Part shown: positions 7,324 through 16,982 of the stretch, piece by piece
Layout of the letters: every line of letters begins with the position of its first letter
Position numbering within the stretch: position 1 is the first letter of the stretch
NCBI RefSeq assembly: GCF_001667075.1
Contig: NZ_LZIL01000053.1
Location: 124,001 to 188,000 of the forward strand
Source: Mycobacterium sp. 852014-52450_SCH5900713
GTDB lineage: Bacteria > Actinomycetota > Actinomycetes > Mycobacteriales > Mycobacteriaceae
Direction of reading: 5' to 3'
Length of the DNA: 64,000 bases
The notes under the pieces: generated by a model
What the model was told of the DNA's origin: nothing
The model's input: the letters and a program-made list of their open reading frames with translations, nothing else
Database searches by the model: none
Position numbers and translations under genes: made by a program

Positions 7324-8256
7324 TCAGTCGAATGCCGCCCAGGATTCGATGATCACGCGGGCGATCGAGATCGACCCGGGCAGCAGCAGTTTCGAGTCCG
7401 CCGAGCTGGACCAGTCCGCTGCCGCAAGCGCCGTGCGCACCTCGTCGCGGGTGAACCACGCCGCCTCGGCGATCTCCCCGTCGTTGAACGAGAAGTCCTC
7501 GCCGGGATCCGCGACCGCGTGGAAGCCGACCATGAGCGAGCGCGGGAACGGCCACGGCTGGCTGCCCAGGTAGCGCACGTCGCGCACCGTGAGGCCGATT
7601 TCCTCGCGGATCTCACGAGCGACGCAGCCTTCGAACGATTCACCAGCCTCGACGAATCCGGCCAGCAGCGAGAACATCCGCTCCGGCCACACCGCCTGGC
7701 GAGCCAGCACCGCACGGTCGCCGCCGTCGTGGACCAGGCAGATCACCGCCGGGTCGATGCGCGGGAACTCCTCATGGCCGGTGACCGGGTTGACCCGCGC
7801 CCAGCCCGCCCGGGCCGGCCTCGTCGGCGAGCCGTCCACCGAGCTGAACCGGGCGCTGTCATGCCAATTGAGCAGCGCGACGGCGCACGACACCAGCTGA
7901 CTGCTGGTGTCGTCGAGGATCGAGCCGAGGCCGCGCAGGTTCACCACCTCGGCGCGCACCCCCGGGTCCTCCGGCGCCTCGAGCGCGCCGCGGATGGCCC
8001 ACACGTGGCGGCCGTCGTCGAGGCGGCCGAGGAACACCGCTTCCGGTGGCGGCTTGTCGGCCAGCTTGGCCGCGGCGCCCAGCACCACCCGGCCGTCGGC
8101 GATGAGCACCTGACTGCGCGAGTCAACCCGCAGCAGCGCCGCGTCCGCCCACCCCGCGGTGGCCGCTTCGACGTCGGTGCGCAGCTGGTCGGCCCGGTCG
8201 GCGCCGACCCGCGACAGCAGCGGAACGTTCCGCAGCTGGAAATCCGCGATCGCCAC
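7324..8256 (-). CDS. nudC: NudC, NADH pyrophosphatase (Nudix)
   Basis: A 310-residue Nudix hydrolase that cleaves NAD(H), and in mycobacteria also isoniazid- and ethionamide-NAD adducts. The Nudix box reads GFVEAGESFEGC then AREIREEIGL (about residues 215-240), followed by SQPWPFPRSLM, the NADH-pyrophosphatase signature. The zinc cysteines of E. coli NudC are not seen. The GTG start shares one base with the stop of the upstream K+ channel gene (ACTAGTGG), indicating coupling. The signature proline is present; I recall that M. tuberculosis has Gln there, reported to impair the enzyme. Confidence 0.94.
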   Translation of the reverse strand: MAIADFQLRNVPLLSRVGADRADQLRTDVEAATAGWADAALLRVDSRSQVLIADGRVVLGAAAKLADKPPPEAVFLGRLDDGRHVWAIRGALEAPEDPGVRAEVVNLRGLGSILDDTSSQLVSCAVALLNWHDSARFSSVDGSPTRPARAGWARVNPVTGHEEFPRIDPAVICLVHDGGDRAVLARQAVWPERMFSLLAGFVEAGESFEGCVAREIREEIGLTVRDVRYLGSQPWPFPRSLMVGFHAVADPGEDFSFNDGEIAEAAWFTRDEVRTALAAADWSSSADSKLLLPGSISIARVIIESWAAFD

Positions 8257-9326
8257 TAGTGCCCGGCCTGCCGGATGTACAGCAGCCGGTCGTTGGCCTC
8301 GACGGCGTCCACCTCGGGCGCGCCGATGCGCAGCAGGTGGCCGTCGCGCACCACACCCAGCACGATGTCGCGCAGATGCCGTGGGGAACCGCCGACCTCG
8401 GTCGGCTCCACCTCGCGCTCGGCGATGGCCAGCCCGAAGTCGGGTGTCAGCAGGTCCTCGATCATCTCCACGACGCTCGGTGTGGTGGTGGCAAGCCCGA
8501 GCAGCCGCCCGGCGGTCGCCGAGGAGACCACCACCGAGTCCGCTCCCGATTGCTGCAGCAGGTGCTGGTTTTCGGCCTCCCGGATCGACGCCACGATCTT
8601 GGCGTTGGGCGCGAGCTCCCGCGCGGTCAGAGTGACCAGCACCGCGGTGTCGTCGCGGCTGGTGGCGACGATGATCGAGGCCGCATGTTGCGCCCCGGCC
8701 AGCCGCAGCACGTCGGCCTTGGTGGCGTCGCCGTGCACGGTGACCAGCCCCGCGCCGGCGGCGTGCTCGAGGGTGGTGCGGTCCGTGTCGACGACGACGA
8801 CCTCCCCCTGGGCGGCCTCGTCGCCGAGGATCGCGGCGACGGCCGTTTTGCCCTTGGTGCCGTAGCCGATCACGATCGTGTGGTTGCGCACTCTGCTCCT
8901 CCAACGCTGAATCTTCCACCCTTGGCGGGACCGCTCGGAGAGGACTTCGAGGGTTGTGCCGACCAACACGGCCAGGAACGCGATCCGAAGCGCGGTAAAA
9001 ATCAGGGTGTGAACCAAACGCGCGGTCTCGGTGTACGGGGTGATGTCGCCGTAACCGGTCGTCGACAGTGACACCGCGGAGAAGTACATGGCGTCGAGGA
9101 AGGTCAGCGGCTGGCCGCGGACGTCGCGGTACCCGTTGCGGTCCAGATAGACGATGACGGCCGCGGCGAACAACACCACCAGCGCGATGACCACGCGGCG
9201 GGTGATGACGCGGATGGGGCTGGCGTGATCCTCGGGGATGCGCACCACGCCCACCAACTGGTGGCCTCGCTGCGCGGTCAGCGCTTCATCCAGACCGGTC
9301 AGTTGCCGGGACCTACCGTTGCGCAC
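8256..9326 (-). CDS. Two-TM potassium channel with RCK domain, Rv3200c-like
   Basis: A 356-residue inner-membrane protein. After a short N-terminal tail there is TM1 (VVIALVVLFAAAVIVYL), a pore loop with selectivity filter TTGYGD, and TM2 (LIFTALRIAFLAVLVGTTL). A TrkA-N/RCK domain begins HTIVIGYGTKGKTAVAAIL, with a GxGxxG-like turn and VVDTDRTTLEHA, followed by a TrkA-C-like part. This is the MthK-type plan, so the likely role is ligand-gated K+ flux. It is the first gene of a tight pair with nudC. The start at 9326 is an inferred GTG. Confidence 0.92.
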   Translation of the reverse strand: MRNGRSRQLTGLDEALTAQRGHQLVGVVRIPEDHASPIRVITRRVVIALVVLFAAAVIVYLDRNGYRDVRGQPLTFLDAMYFSAVSLSTTGYGDITPYTETARLVHTLIFTALRIAFLAVLVGTTLEVLSERSRQGWKIQRWRSRVRNHTIVIGYGTKGKTAVAAILGDEAAQGEVVVVDTDRTTLEHAAGAGLVTVHGDATKADVLRLAGAQHAASIIVATSRDDTAVLVTLTARELAPNAKIVASIREAENQHLLQQSGADSVVVSSATAGRLLGLATTTPSVVEMIEDLLTPDFGLAIAEREVEPTEVGGSPRHLRDIVLGVVRDGHLLRIGAPEVDAVEANDRLLYIRQAGH

Positions 9327-9417
9327 GGCGGTCCGTTATGGGCTCAACGCCAGCGCAGGAGTCATGCACGACTCAATGTAACCACGATCGCCACCGCGGT
9401 ACCCGGGCAGCGCGAAG

Positions 9418-12400
9418 TCAGCCGGCGGCGGGCTCGGCCAGCAACCCGGCCAGTTCAGCGGGGGCGGGCAGATCGTCGGGAGCCACCGTGGTGCGGGCGC
9501 GGACGTAATAGAAGGCCGTCCGCACCGACGATTCCGGAACACCGGCCAGGGCGGCCCACGCCAGGCGGTAGACGGCGAGCTGGACGGCGGCCTGGCGCAT
9601 GGCTTCCCGCCCGTGCGGTGGTTCGCCCGTCTTCCAGTCCACGACCGTCGCGCCCCCGTCGGGGTCGGCGAACACCGCGTCGATTCGGCCGCGCACCAGG
9701 GTGTCGCCGATGGACATCTCGAACGGCACCTCGACGGCGATGGGAGTGCGGGTCGCCCAGGGCGATTCGGTGAATGCGGCCTGCAACGCGGCCAGTTCCC
9801 GGGTGTCGCCGACGTCGGAGTCCGCCGCACCCGGCAGGTCCGCGAGATCGAAGAGACACTCGGCGCCGTAGAACCGCTGGACCCAGGCGTGAAAGGCGTT
9901 GCCCAGCAACGCATTCGGGTCAGGCCTGGTCGGCAGCCGATGCCTGAGCCGCTGTGCGGCGCCCGCGGGATCTCGCGCCAGCTCCACCAGGCCGCTGACC
10001 GACAACTGACTCGGCAGCGCGCCGGTGGGCGGTTCGACCAACCGCGCCCGCTCGGCAAGTAACGCGTCGACGTCGGCCGCCCACCCCTCGATGTCGGCAC
10101 CTTCCCCACCGGTGCCGCCCGACATCGCCCGGGTCACCAACGCGGCGCCGCGCTCGACGTCACCGCGCCGGGCCAACGGTTCGGCCGGCCAGAACGCCTC
10201 GACGATGTTGTCACGCAACGGGTTACGATCGCCGTCCGCCGGCGCGGGCGCCCACTGATCCACCACCCCGCAGGGCGCCCCGGCCGCGGCCGAACGGTCG
10301 ATGACCTCCTTGACCTCGCACAGGAAATCCGAGGGGCCGCGCGGTTTGATGCCGGAGGCCCCCCAGTGATGACCCGATACCAGCAGGGTGTCCTCGGCCC
10401 GGGTGACGGCGACATACAGCAGCCGGCGTTCCTCGTCGACGCGCCGCTGATCGAGCTGGCGACGATGGCCGGAGATCTTGTCGGACAACTGCTTTCGATT
10501 CGTGACGTCAGAGGTGTCCAGCACCGGGATGCCCAGCGCGCCCGCCGAGGCACGGTCGCCCCGCAGCAGCGGCGGCAGCTCGGCCGCGTCGGTGAGCCAG
10601 CTGCTCCTGGACGCGCTCGAGGGGAAGATTCCGCCCGACAGGTGTGCCACCGCCACGACCTGCCACTCCAACCCCTTCGCGGAGTGCACCGTGAGCACCT
10701 GGACGCGGTCGCGCGCGGCCACCAATGGGGCAGGCGGCAAACCGTTCTCGACGGACTCCGCCACGTCCAGGAAGGCCAGCAGGCCCGACACCGATGCCGC
10801 GCTGCGACGGTCCGGCGCGCCGGCGGCGTCGGCTTGTTCGGCGTATCCGGCGACGACGTCGGCGAACGCGTCGAGGTGTTCGGTGCCGGCCCAGCCCACG
10901 TCCGCTCCCGCCGCGGCGCGGACCTCGCAGTCGACACCCAGCACGCGGCGCACCTCGGCGACCAGGTCCGGCAGGGAATGGTCCAGGTGGCCGCGCAGGG
11001 CACGCAGTTCGCCGGCCAGTGCGGCGATGCGCTGATATCCCGCGGCCGAATACCCTTCGGGCGGGCCGGGATCGGCGATGGCGTCGGCCAGGCACGCCGT
11101 GTCGGCGTCCGGGCCGGCGGACATCGCGATCGCCTCGGGCGCGGATGCCCCGCCGGCGCCCAGCCCTTCGCCGAGTTTCCGGGCGCGCCGCCAGAGCGCG
11201 GCGATGTCCCGGCCCCCGAGGCGCCAGCGCGGACCCGTGAGCACCCGCATCGCCGCCGCGCCCGCGGTCGGGTCGGCGACGAGCCGCAGCATGGCCACGA
11301 CGTCGGCAACCTCGGGGATGGACAGCAGCCCCGCCAATCCGACGACCTCGACCGGGACTCCACGGGCGCGCAGGGCGTCGGCGATGGGGGCGGCGTCGGC
11401 GTTGCGGCGCACCAGAACCGCGGCGGTCGGCGGGCTCGCCCCGTCGTCCCCGGCCGCCCGGTACCGCGCGGCGAGCTCGTCGGCGATCCACTCGCGTTCG
11501 GCGTGCACATCGGGAAGCAGCGCGCAGCGGACCGTTCCGGGCGGGGCGTCCGGGCGCGGCCGCAGCGCGTGCACCGCGACCGACCGGCGGCGTGCCTCCG
11601 CCGAGATCGCGTTGGCCAGTTGCAGGGTCCGCGGCGGGTTGCGCCAGCTGGTCCGCAGCTCCAGGACCGGCGCGGGGGTGCCGTCGGAGAGGGGGAAGTC
11701 GGTGGTGAAGCGCGGGAGATTGGTCGCCGAGGCGCCGCGCCAGCCGTAGATCGACTGAATCGGGTCGCCGACGGCGGTCAGGGCCAACCCGTCGTCGACG
11801 CCACCGCCGAACAAGCCCGACAGCGCGACCCGCTGGGCGTGCCCGGTGTCCTGGTACTCGTCGAGCAGCACCACCCGGTAGCGGCCGCGCAGGTCGGCGC
11901 CGACCTGCGGGAAATTCGCCGCCAGCCGCGCCGCGCAGGCCATCTGCACGCCGAAGTCCATCGTCTTAGCGGCACGCATGCGCTCGTTCAGCGCGTCGAG
12001 CAGCGGAACCAGCTCGGCGCGCTGGGTCTGGGTGGCCAGCAGCCGCAGCAACCACTGGCTGGGGCCGCGGTCGCGCTGATAGGGGCCCGGCGGCAGCGCG
12101 TGGATCAGCCGCTCCAGCTCCACATGGGTATCGCTGAGCTGGCGGGTGTCCACCAGGTGTTCGGCCAGCTGACCCCACAGCCGCAGCACCATCGACGTGA
12201 CCGCGGCGGGGGTCTTGTCGGTGCGCAGCTCGCCCCGGTACCCGCTGACCACGTCGAAGGCCAGCTGCCACAGCTCGGTCTCGCCGAGCAGCCGGGTGTC
12301 GGGCTCGATGGGCAGCAACAGCCCGTAGTCGCGGATCAGCGAACCGGCGAACGCGTGGTAGGTGCTGACCGTCGGCGCGGCCGCCGGCTCCGCGGGAGCC

Positions 12401-12699
12401 GGGCCGTCGGGACCCAGGCCGACGCCGGCCAGCCTGGCGAGCCGGGACCGCACGCGGCGCAGCAGCTGGCCGGCGGCCTTGCGGGTGAACGTCAGCCCGA
12501 GCACCTGGCCGGGTTCGGCGTAGCCGTTGGCGACGAGCCACACCACGCGGGCGGCCATGGTCTCGGTCTTGCCGGCGCCGGCGCCGGCGATGACGACAAG
12601 CGGCCCGGGCGGTGCCGCGATGACGGCGGACTGCTCGTCGGTGGGCGGGAAAAGCCCGAGCGCACCGGCCAATTCGGCCGGGCTGTAGCGCGGGTTCAC
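9418..12699 (-). CDS. adnB: AdnB, helicase-nuclease subunit
   Basis: A 1093-residue subunit of the AdnAB double-strand-break resection motor. The N-terminal SF1 helicase has Walker A AGAGAGKTE (about residue 37), VLLDEYQDTGHAQR as motif II, TAVGDPIQSIYGWRG and, later, ERRLLYVAVTRAEDTLL. The C-terminal RecB-like nuclease shows RGRIDAVFADPDG and VVDWKTGEPPHG, then a QLAVYRLAW helix. The GTG start (VNPRYSPAELAG) lies within GTGA, overlapping the adnA stop by 4 bp, so translation is coupled. AdnB is the lead helicase in the known complex. Confidence 0.95.
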   Translation of the reverse strand: MNPRYSPAELAGALGLFPPTDEQSAVIAAPPGPLVVIAGAGAGKTETMAARVVWLVANGYAEPGQVLGLTFTRKAAGQLLRRVRSRLARLAGVGLGPDGPAPAEPAAAPTVSTYHAFAGSLIRDYGLLLPIEPDTRLLGETELWQLAFDVVSGYRGELRTDKTPAAVTSMVLRLWGQLAEHLVDTRQLSDTHVELERLIHALPPGPYQRDRGPSQWLLRLLATQTQRAELVPLLDALNERMRAAKTMDFGVQMACAARLAANFPQVGADLRGRYRVVLLDEYQDTGHAQRVALSGLFGGGVDDGLALTAVGDPIQSIYGWRGASATNLPRFTTDFPLSDGTPAPVLELRTSWRNPPRTLQLANAISAEARRRSVAVHALRPRPDAPPGTVRCALLPDVHAEREWIADELAARYRAAGDDGASPPTAAVLVRRNADAAPIADALRARGVPVEVVGLAGLLSIPEVADVVAMLRLVADPTAGAAAMRVLTGPRWRLGGRDIAALWRRARKLGEGLGAGGASAPEAIAMSAGPDADTACLADAIADPGPPEGYSAAGYQRIAALAGELRALRGHLDHSLPDLVAEVRRVLGVDCEVRAAAGADVGWAGTEHLDAFADVVAGYAEQADAAGAPDRRSAASVSGLLAFLDVAESVENGLPPAPLVAARDRVQVLTVHSAKGLEWQVVAVAHLSGGIFPSSASRSSWLTDAAELPPLLRGDRASAGALGIPVLDTSDVTNRKQLSDKISGHRRQLDQRRVDEERRLLYVAVTRAEDTLLVSGHHWGASGIKPRGPSDFLCEVKEVIDRSAAAGAPCGVVDQWAPAPADGDRNPLRDNIVEAFWPAEPLARRGDVERGAALVTRAMSGGTGGEGADIEGWAADVDALLAERARLVEPPTGALPSQLSVSGLVELARDPAGAAQRLRHRLPTRPDPNALLGNAFHAWVQRFYGAECLFDLADLPGAADSDVGDTRELAALQAAFTESPWATRTPIAVEVPFEMSIGDTLVRGRIDAVFADPDGGATVVDWKTGEPPHGREAMRQAAVQLAVYRLAWAALAGVPESSVRTAFYYVRARTTVAPDDLPAPAELAGLLAEPAAG

Positions 12700-15600
12700 T
12701 GCGCCGCCCCGTCGGCGTGCGCCGGACACGAGGGCCGCAGCGGGCAGTGCGAGCAGCCATCGTTGCGCCGGGCGATGAACCGGGGCCCGGCGGTCGCCTC
12801 GGCGGCGCGCCGGACCAGCCGGCGCCACTCGTCGCGGGCGGCCGGTGTCAGCGGATCCTGCTCGCGTTCGGTGGCGCCCGAGGCCCCGGACTTGCCCAGG
12901 TAGACCAGCCGCGCCCCGCCGGGCTCCGACCCGGCGGCGACCATGCCCTCGGCCACCGCCAGCTGATACATCGCCAGCTGGGCGTGCTGTTGGGCATCGT
13001 CCTTGCTGACCGGCGTTTTGCCGGTCTTGATGTCGACGATCACCAGCCGGCCGGCGGCATCGCGCTCCAACCGGTCGACCCTGCCGCACAGCCGGATCTC
13101 GCCGCCTCGAGGGGCACCGTCGCCGGATGTTGTCAGGGTGCCGTCGATCTCGACCTCGACGCCGACCTCGGTCAGCGCGCCCCGGGTCTGGGCCCGCCAC
13201 TCGACGAAGGCCTCGATCATCGCGCGATGCCGCGCCAGTTCGTTGGCCGAATGCCACTGCGCCTCGAAGGGCAGATGCCGCCAGGCCCGGTCCAGCTCGG
13301 CCAGCAATTCGGATTCGCTGCGCTGCGGTTCGGCGATCAGGGCGTGCAGCACCGACCCGACGGTGGAGCGCAGGTCGCGCGGGTTGGTGCCACCGTGCCG
13401 TTCGGCCAGCCAGCGCAGCGGGCAGTCGTTGAGCATCTGCAGGGTCGACGGGGTCAGGGTGACGGCATCGTCGTCGCCGCGCAGGGGTTCGCTGGTGCTG
13501 ACCGGGATCAGGCCGTGCCAGCCGGCCGGATCGGCACCCGGGACGCCGGCGCGGGCCAGCCGCGCCAATTGCGTTGCGGCACAAGCGCGGGCGGTATCGT
13601 CGACCGTGCCGTCGGGCGCGCACACCACGCCGCGCAACCGGCCGACCAGCGCGGTGGCCGACAGCACCCGGGGCGCCGAGATGGGTTGCGCGGCAGCGAG
13701 ATCGCCGCCGCCATCGGTCCACTGGGCGAGTTCGTAGCAGAACGACGACGGCAGCGCGGCCTCGTTGTCCCCGCCGCCCGTGTCGCCGTCCACGGCGGTC
13801 ACCAGCAACCGGCGGCGGGCCCGGCCCATCGCCGCCACCAGCAGCCGTCGCTCCTCGGCCAGCAGCGGCGCCCGCACCGACGCGTCCTCGGTGACGCCGT
13901 CGAGCACGTCCAGCAACCGCTGGGTGCCCAGCACACCGCCGCGCGGAACGGTGTTGGGCCACAAGCCTTCTTGCAGCCCGGCGATGACCACCAGGTCCCA
14001 TTCGTGTCCCAGCGCGGCGTGCGCGCTGAGCACCCGCACCTGCTCCACCGGTGACACCGGATCCTGGTTCACGCTCGGCAGGTGCAGCGCGGCGACGTGC
14101 TCGACGAGACCGCGCAGCGACGCACCCGACGTGCGGGACACGTACTGCTCGGTGATGTCGAACAGCGCGGTCACCGCCTCCAGGTCCCGGGTGGCCTGGG
14201 CGCCGGCGGGGCCGCCGCGCTCGGCGGCCGACAGCCAACGACGCTGCAGGCCGGACCGGTGCCAGGCGGCCCACAGCGTGTAGCGCGGGTCTTGGCCCGC
14301 ACGATGGCAGCGCGCCGCGGCGTCCAGCACCGCGCGCACCCGCTGCAGCGGGCGGAACTGCGGGCCCGGTGGCGGTGGGTCGGCGGACAGCGCCTCGGCC
14401 AGCAGCTGCGCGACATCGCCCGGCGCGCGACCCGGGTTGGCGCGCCGCAGCGTTCGGCGCAGCTGGCGCAGCGAAACCGGGTCGACCCGACCGATGGGAC
14501 CGGTCAGCAGCGCCAGGGCCCGTTCGCCGTCGAGCCCGTCGGCGGTGGCCGCCAGGACGGTGAGCAGCGCCCGGACCGCCGGCTCGTCGGACAGCGGTCC
14601 GCTGGTCGCGGGCGCGGCCACCGGCACCCCGGCGGCGGCCAGCGCGCGGGGCAACCGCGCGCCCGCCCGTGGCACCGACCGGACGACGACCGCCATCTGC
14701 GACCACGGCACCCCGTCGACCAGGTGCGCACGCCGAAGGGCGTCGGCGATCATCGCCGCCTCCGCGTGCGCCGACGCCGCCAGGCGCACCGTGACCGAGC
14801 CCTCCTCGGGCCCGCTGCCCTCGATCCGCTTGCCGCCGCTGCCGCCGGGCAGCCGGTGCGCGATGCCGCTGACGGCGCGCGCCACCGCCGGGGCGCAGCG
14901 GTGCGAGACCGTCAACGTCACCGACGGCGAATCCCCGTCGAAGAGGCCGGCGGATTCGCCGCCCCGGAAGCCGAACACCGCCTGATTGGGGTCTCCGGCG
15001 ATCACGGCCAGCTCGGCGCCCGCCGCCAGCACCCGGACCAGGCGGGCTGCCTGCGGGTCGAGCTGCTGGGCGTCGTCGACCAACAAGACCCGCACCCGGC
15101 CCCGCTCGGCGGCCAGCAGCTCGGGATCGACCGCGAAGGCCTCCAGGGCGGCGCCCACCAGTTCCGCGGCGCCCAACGCGGGCGTCGTCGCCTGCGGTGC
15201 CGCCGTCCCGACCGCCGCCCGCAGCAGCATCACCTGCTCGTATTGGCGGGCGAACTGGCCGGCGGCCGTCCACTCCGGGCGCCGGCACCGACGGCCCAGG
15301 CGCTCCAGCTCCTGCGGATCAACGCCCCGTTCGGCGCAGCGCGCCAACATATTTCGCAGCTCGGTGGCGAAGCCCGCGGTGGCCAGCGCGGGTTGCAGAT
15401 GGGCGGGCCACGCCGTCGCCGCGCGCGGCCCGTCCTCGAGGTCGCCGGCCAGCAGCTCCCGGATGATCGCGTCCTGTTCGGCGCTGGTGACCAGCCGCGG
15501 GGGCGCGTCGCCGGCACGCTCGGCGGCCCGCCGCAGCACCGCGTAGGCATAGCCGTGCACGGTCCGCACCAACGGTTCGCGGACGGCGGCCCGGCAGGGC

Positions 15601-15839
15601 CCGGTCGAACGCGCCCGCAACAACGCCGTCGTCAAGGTGCTGCGCGCCTGCATGCCCAGCCGGCCGGAACCGGTAAGCAGCAGAACCGATTCCGGGTCGA
15701 GACCGGCGTCGATCCGGGCGACCGCCGCCTCGACCAGCAGGCTGCTCTTACCGGTGCCCGGCCCGCCCACCACCCGGACCGGCCCGCGCACGCCGGGCGC
15801 CAGAAGCGCCCGCGCCCCGGTGTCCCAGATGTACGACAT
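12696..15839 (-). CDS. adnA: AdnA, helicase-nuclease subunit
   Basis: A 1047-residue partner of AdnB. The N-terminal motor has Walker A GGPGTGKSS (about residue 27), VRVLLVDDAQQLDPQ in place of a canonical DExQD motif, and VIAGDPNQAVFGFRGGE. The C-terminal nuclease contains GRVDRLERDAAG and VIVDIKTGKTPVSKDDAQQ, and the terminus carries a cysteine cluster (CSHCPLRPSC) preceding AHADGAAQ, typical of AddB/AdnA Fe-S nuclease domains. ATG 15839 (MSYIWDTGARALL) is preferred; ATG 15851 is in frame. The known enzyme resects breaks in the RecA-independent and single-strand annealing routes. Confidence 0.94.
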   Translation of the reverse strand: MSYIWDTGARALLAPGVRGPVRVVGGPGTGKSSLLVEAAVARIDAGLDPESVLLLTGSGRLGMQARSTLTTALLRARSTGPCRAAVREPLVRTVHGYAYAVLRRAAERAGDAPPRLVTSAEQDAIIRELLAGDLEDGPRAATAWPAHLQPALATAGFATELRNMLARCAERGVDPQELERLGRRCRRPEWTAAGQFARQYEQVMLLRAAVGTAAPQATTPALGAAELVGAALEAFAVDPELLAAERGRVRVLLVDDAQQLDPQAARLVRVLAAGAELAVIAGDPNQAVFGFRGGESAGLFDGDSPSVTLTVSHRCAPAVARAVSGIAHRLPGGSGGKRIEGSGPEEGSVTVRLAASAHAEAAMIADALRRAHLVDGVPWSQMAVVVRSVPRAGARLPRALAAAGVPVAAPATSGPLSDEPAVRALLTVLAATADGLDGERALALLTGPIGRVDPVSLRQLRRTLRRANPGRAPGDVAQLLAEALSADPPPPGPQFRPLQRVRAVLDAAARCHRAGQDPRYTLWAAWHRSGLQRRWLSAAERGGPAGAQATRDLEAVTALFDITEQYVSRTSGASLRGLVEHVAALHLPSVNQDPVSPVEQVRVLSAHAALGHEWDLVVIAGLQEGLWPNTVPRGGVLGTQRLLDVLDGVTEDASVRAPLLAEERRLLVAAMGRARRRLLVTAVDGDTGGGDNEAALPSSFCYELAQWTDGGGDLAAAQPISAPRVLSATALVGRLRGVVCAPDGTVDDTARACAATQLARLARAGVPGADPAGWHGLIPVSTSEPLRGDDDAVTLTPSTLQMLNDCPLRWLAERHGGTNPRDLRSTVGSVLHALIAEPQRSESELLAELDRAWRHLPFEAQWHSANELARHRAMIEAFVEWRAQTRGALTEVGVEVEIDGTLTTSGDGAPRGGEIRLCGRVDRLERDAAGRLVIVDIKTGKTPVSKDDAQQHAQLAMYQLAVAEGMVAAGSEPGGARLVYLGKSGASGATEREQDPLTPAARDEWRRLVRRAAEATAGPRFIARRNDGCSHCPLRPSCPAHADGAAQ

Positions 15840-15947
15840 GGCTGCATGCAATCAGCAGGGTCTGACAAGTCGCGCGGCCCGCGCCGCCGCCGACCCCTAC
15901 GCTGGAGGCCGCAAGCAGCTCGACGAAAGGTGAGGAGGTAGGTGATC

Positions 15948-16148
15948 GTGACGAACGTCGAACCCGGTTTTCCCAGCGACGAAGCGCCCGAAGGTGACGC
16001 CGCGGAACAATTGCAACCCGTCGACTTCGACGACGGGGTCGGCCTGGACACCGAGTATCTGACAGCTGCCGACCGCGAGGCCAACGAGGCCGACGTGATC
16101 GAGCAGGCCTACATCGTCCCCACCGAGGACGACTGGGACGAACGCTGA
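15948..16148 (+). CDS. Small acidic conserved-type protein (66 aa)
   Basis: I do not recognise the family. The peptide is strongly acidic (MTNVEPGFPSDEAPEG at the start, PTEDDWDER at the end) with no cysteine or membrane segment. GTG 15948 is chosen because GGAGG ends 9 nt upstream; GTG 15942 would leave only 3 nt. It is divergent from adnA and sits 46 bp before lipV on the same strand. Low hydrophobicity suggests a disordered cytosolic partner protein; no function is assigned. Confidence 0.75.
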   Translation: MTNVEPGFPSDEAPEGDAAEQLQPVDFDDGVGLDTEYLTAADREANEADVIEQAYIVPTEDDWDER

Positions 16149-16194
16149 CCCGCCCACCGCGAGTGGCCGTGGCGGCGGCTGGCACGATCGACGG

Positions 16195-16980
16195 GTGACC
16201 GCTGATCTCCATGTGCACCGCTACGGCCTGCCGGGTCCGGTGCGAGTACTGGCGCTGCACGGCCTGACCGGTCACGGGCAGCGCTGGCAGCAGCTGGCCG
16301 GGCTAATGCCCGAAATCACCTTCGCGGCACCGGATTTGATCGGTCACGGCCGGTCGTCGTGGGCGGCGCCGTGGAGCATCGACGCCAACGTCGCGGCGAT
16401 GGCCGCGCTGCTCGACGACGAGGCCGTGGCGCCGGTGCTGGTGGTGGGGCACTCCTTCGGCGGCGCGCTCGCCATGCAGCTGGCCGCGATGCGGCCGGAC
16501 CGGGTGGCGGCGCTGTTGCTGCTGGACCCGGCGGTCGGATTGGACGGCGCGTGGATGCGCCAGATCGCCGACGCGATGTTGGCCTCGCCCGACTACCCCG
16601 ACGCCGAGGAAGCGCGCCTGGAAAAGCGGCACGGCTCCTGGTCGGACGTCGCCCCCGCACTGCTCGATGCCGAGATCGACGAGCATCTGGTCGAGCTGCC
16701 GGGCGGCCGCTACGGCTGGCGGGTGAGCCTGCCGGCGATGATGTCCTACTGGAGCGAGCTGGCCCGTGACATCGTGTTCCCGCCGGCCGGGACGCCGACG
16801 TTCCTGGTCCGGGCCAAGCGCACCTCGCCGCCGTACGTCGGCGAGGACCTCATCGCCGGGCTACGGGACCGGCTGGGATCCGATTTCCGGCTACTGGATT
16901 TCGATTGCAACCACATGGTGCCCTACGCCGCGCCCGCGGAGGTCGCCGCGCTGACGCGCGAGCTGCTGGAAGCCCGCTGA
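16195..16980 (+). CDS. lipV: LipV, alpha/beta-hydrolase
   Basis: A 261-residue alpha/beta-hydrolase (esterase/lipase-like). The N-terminal strand and oxyanion region read VLALHGLTGHGQRW, the nucleophile elbow is GHSFGG (serine near residue 86), DPAVGLDGAW follows strand 6, and the catalytic histidine lies in DCNHMVPYAAP near the C-terminus. The GTG start (GTGACCGCTGAT) gives a normal N-terminus for the family. The ATL gene starts 2 bp after the stop, so they are probably one transcript. The substrate is not predictable from sequence. Confidence 0.9.
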   Translation: MTADLHVHRYGLPGPVRVLALHGLTGHGQRWQQLAGLMPEITFAAPDLIGHGRSSWAAPWSIDANVAAMAALLDDEAVAPVLVVGHSFGGALAMQLAAMRPDRVAALLLLDPAVGLDGAWMRQIADAMLASPDYPDAEEARLEKRHGSWSDVAPALLDAEIDEHLVELPGGRYGWRVSLPAMMSYWSELARDIVFPPAGTPTFLVRAKRTSPPYVGEDLIAGLRDRLGSDFRLLDFDCNHMVPYAAPAEVAALTRELLEAR

Positions 16981-16982
16981 TC

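Noticed and set aside
10366..12903. 845-codon open frame on the plus strand, antisense to adnB
   Set aside because: It is a shadow of high-GC codon bias. The translation is Gly/Arg/Gln/His-rich without any domain, while the opposite strand encodes clear AdnB motifs.
12717..15941. Long plus-strand frames antisense to adnA
   Set aside because: Low-complexity Arg/Gly/Gln translations over a well-supported helicase-nuclease gene. No start signals or motifs.
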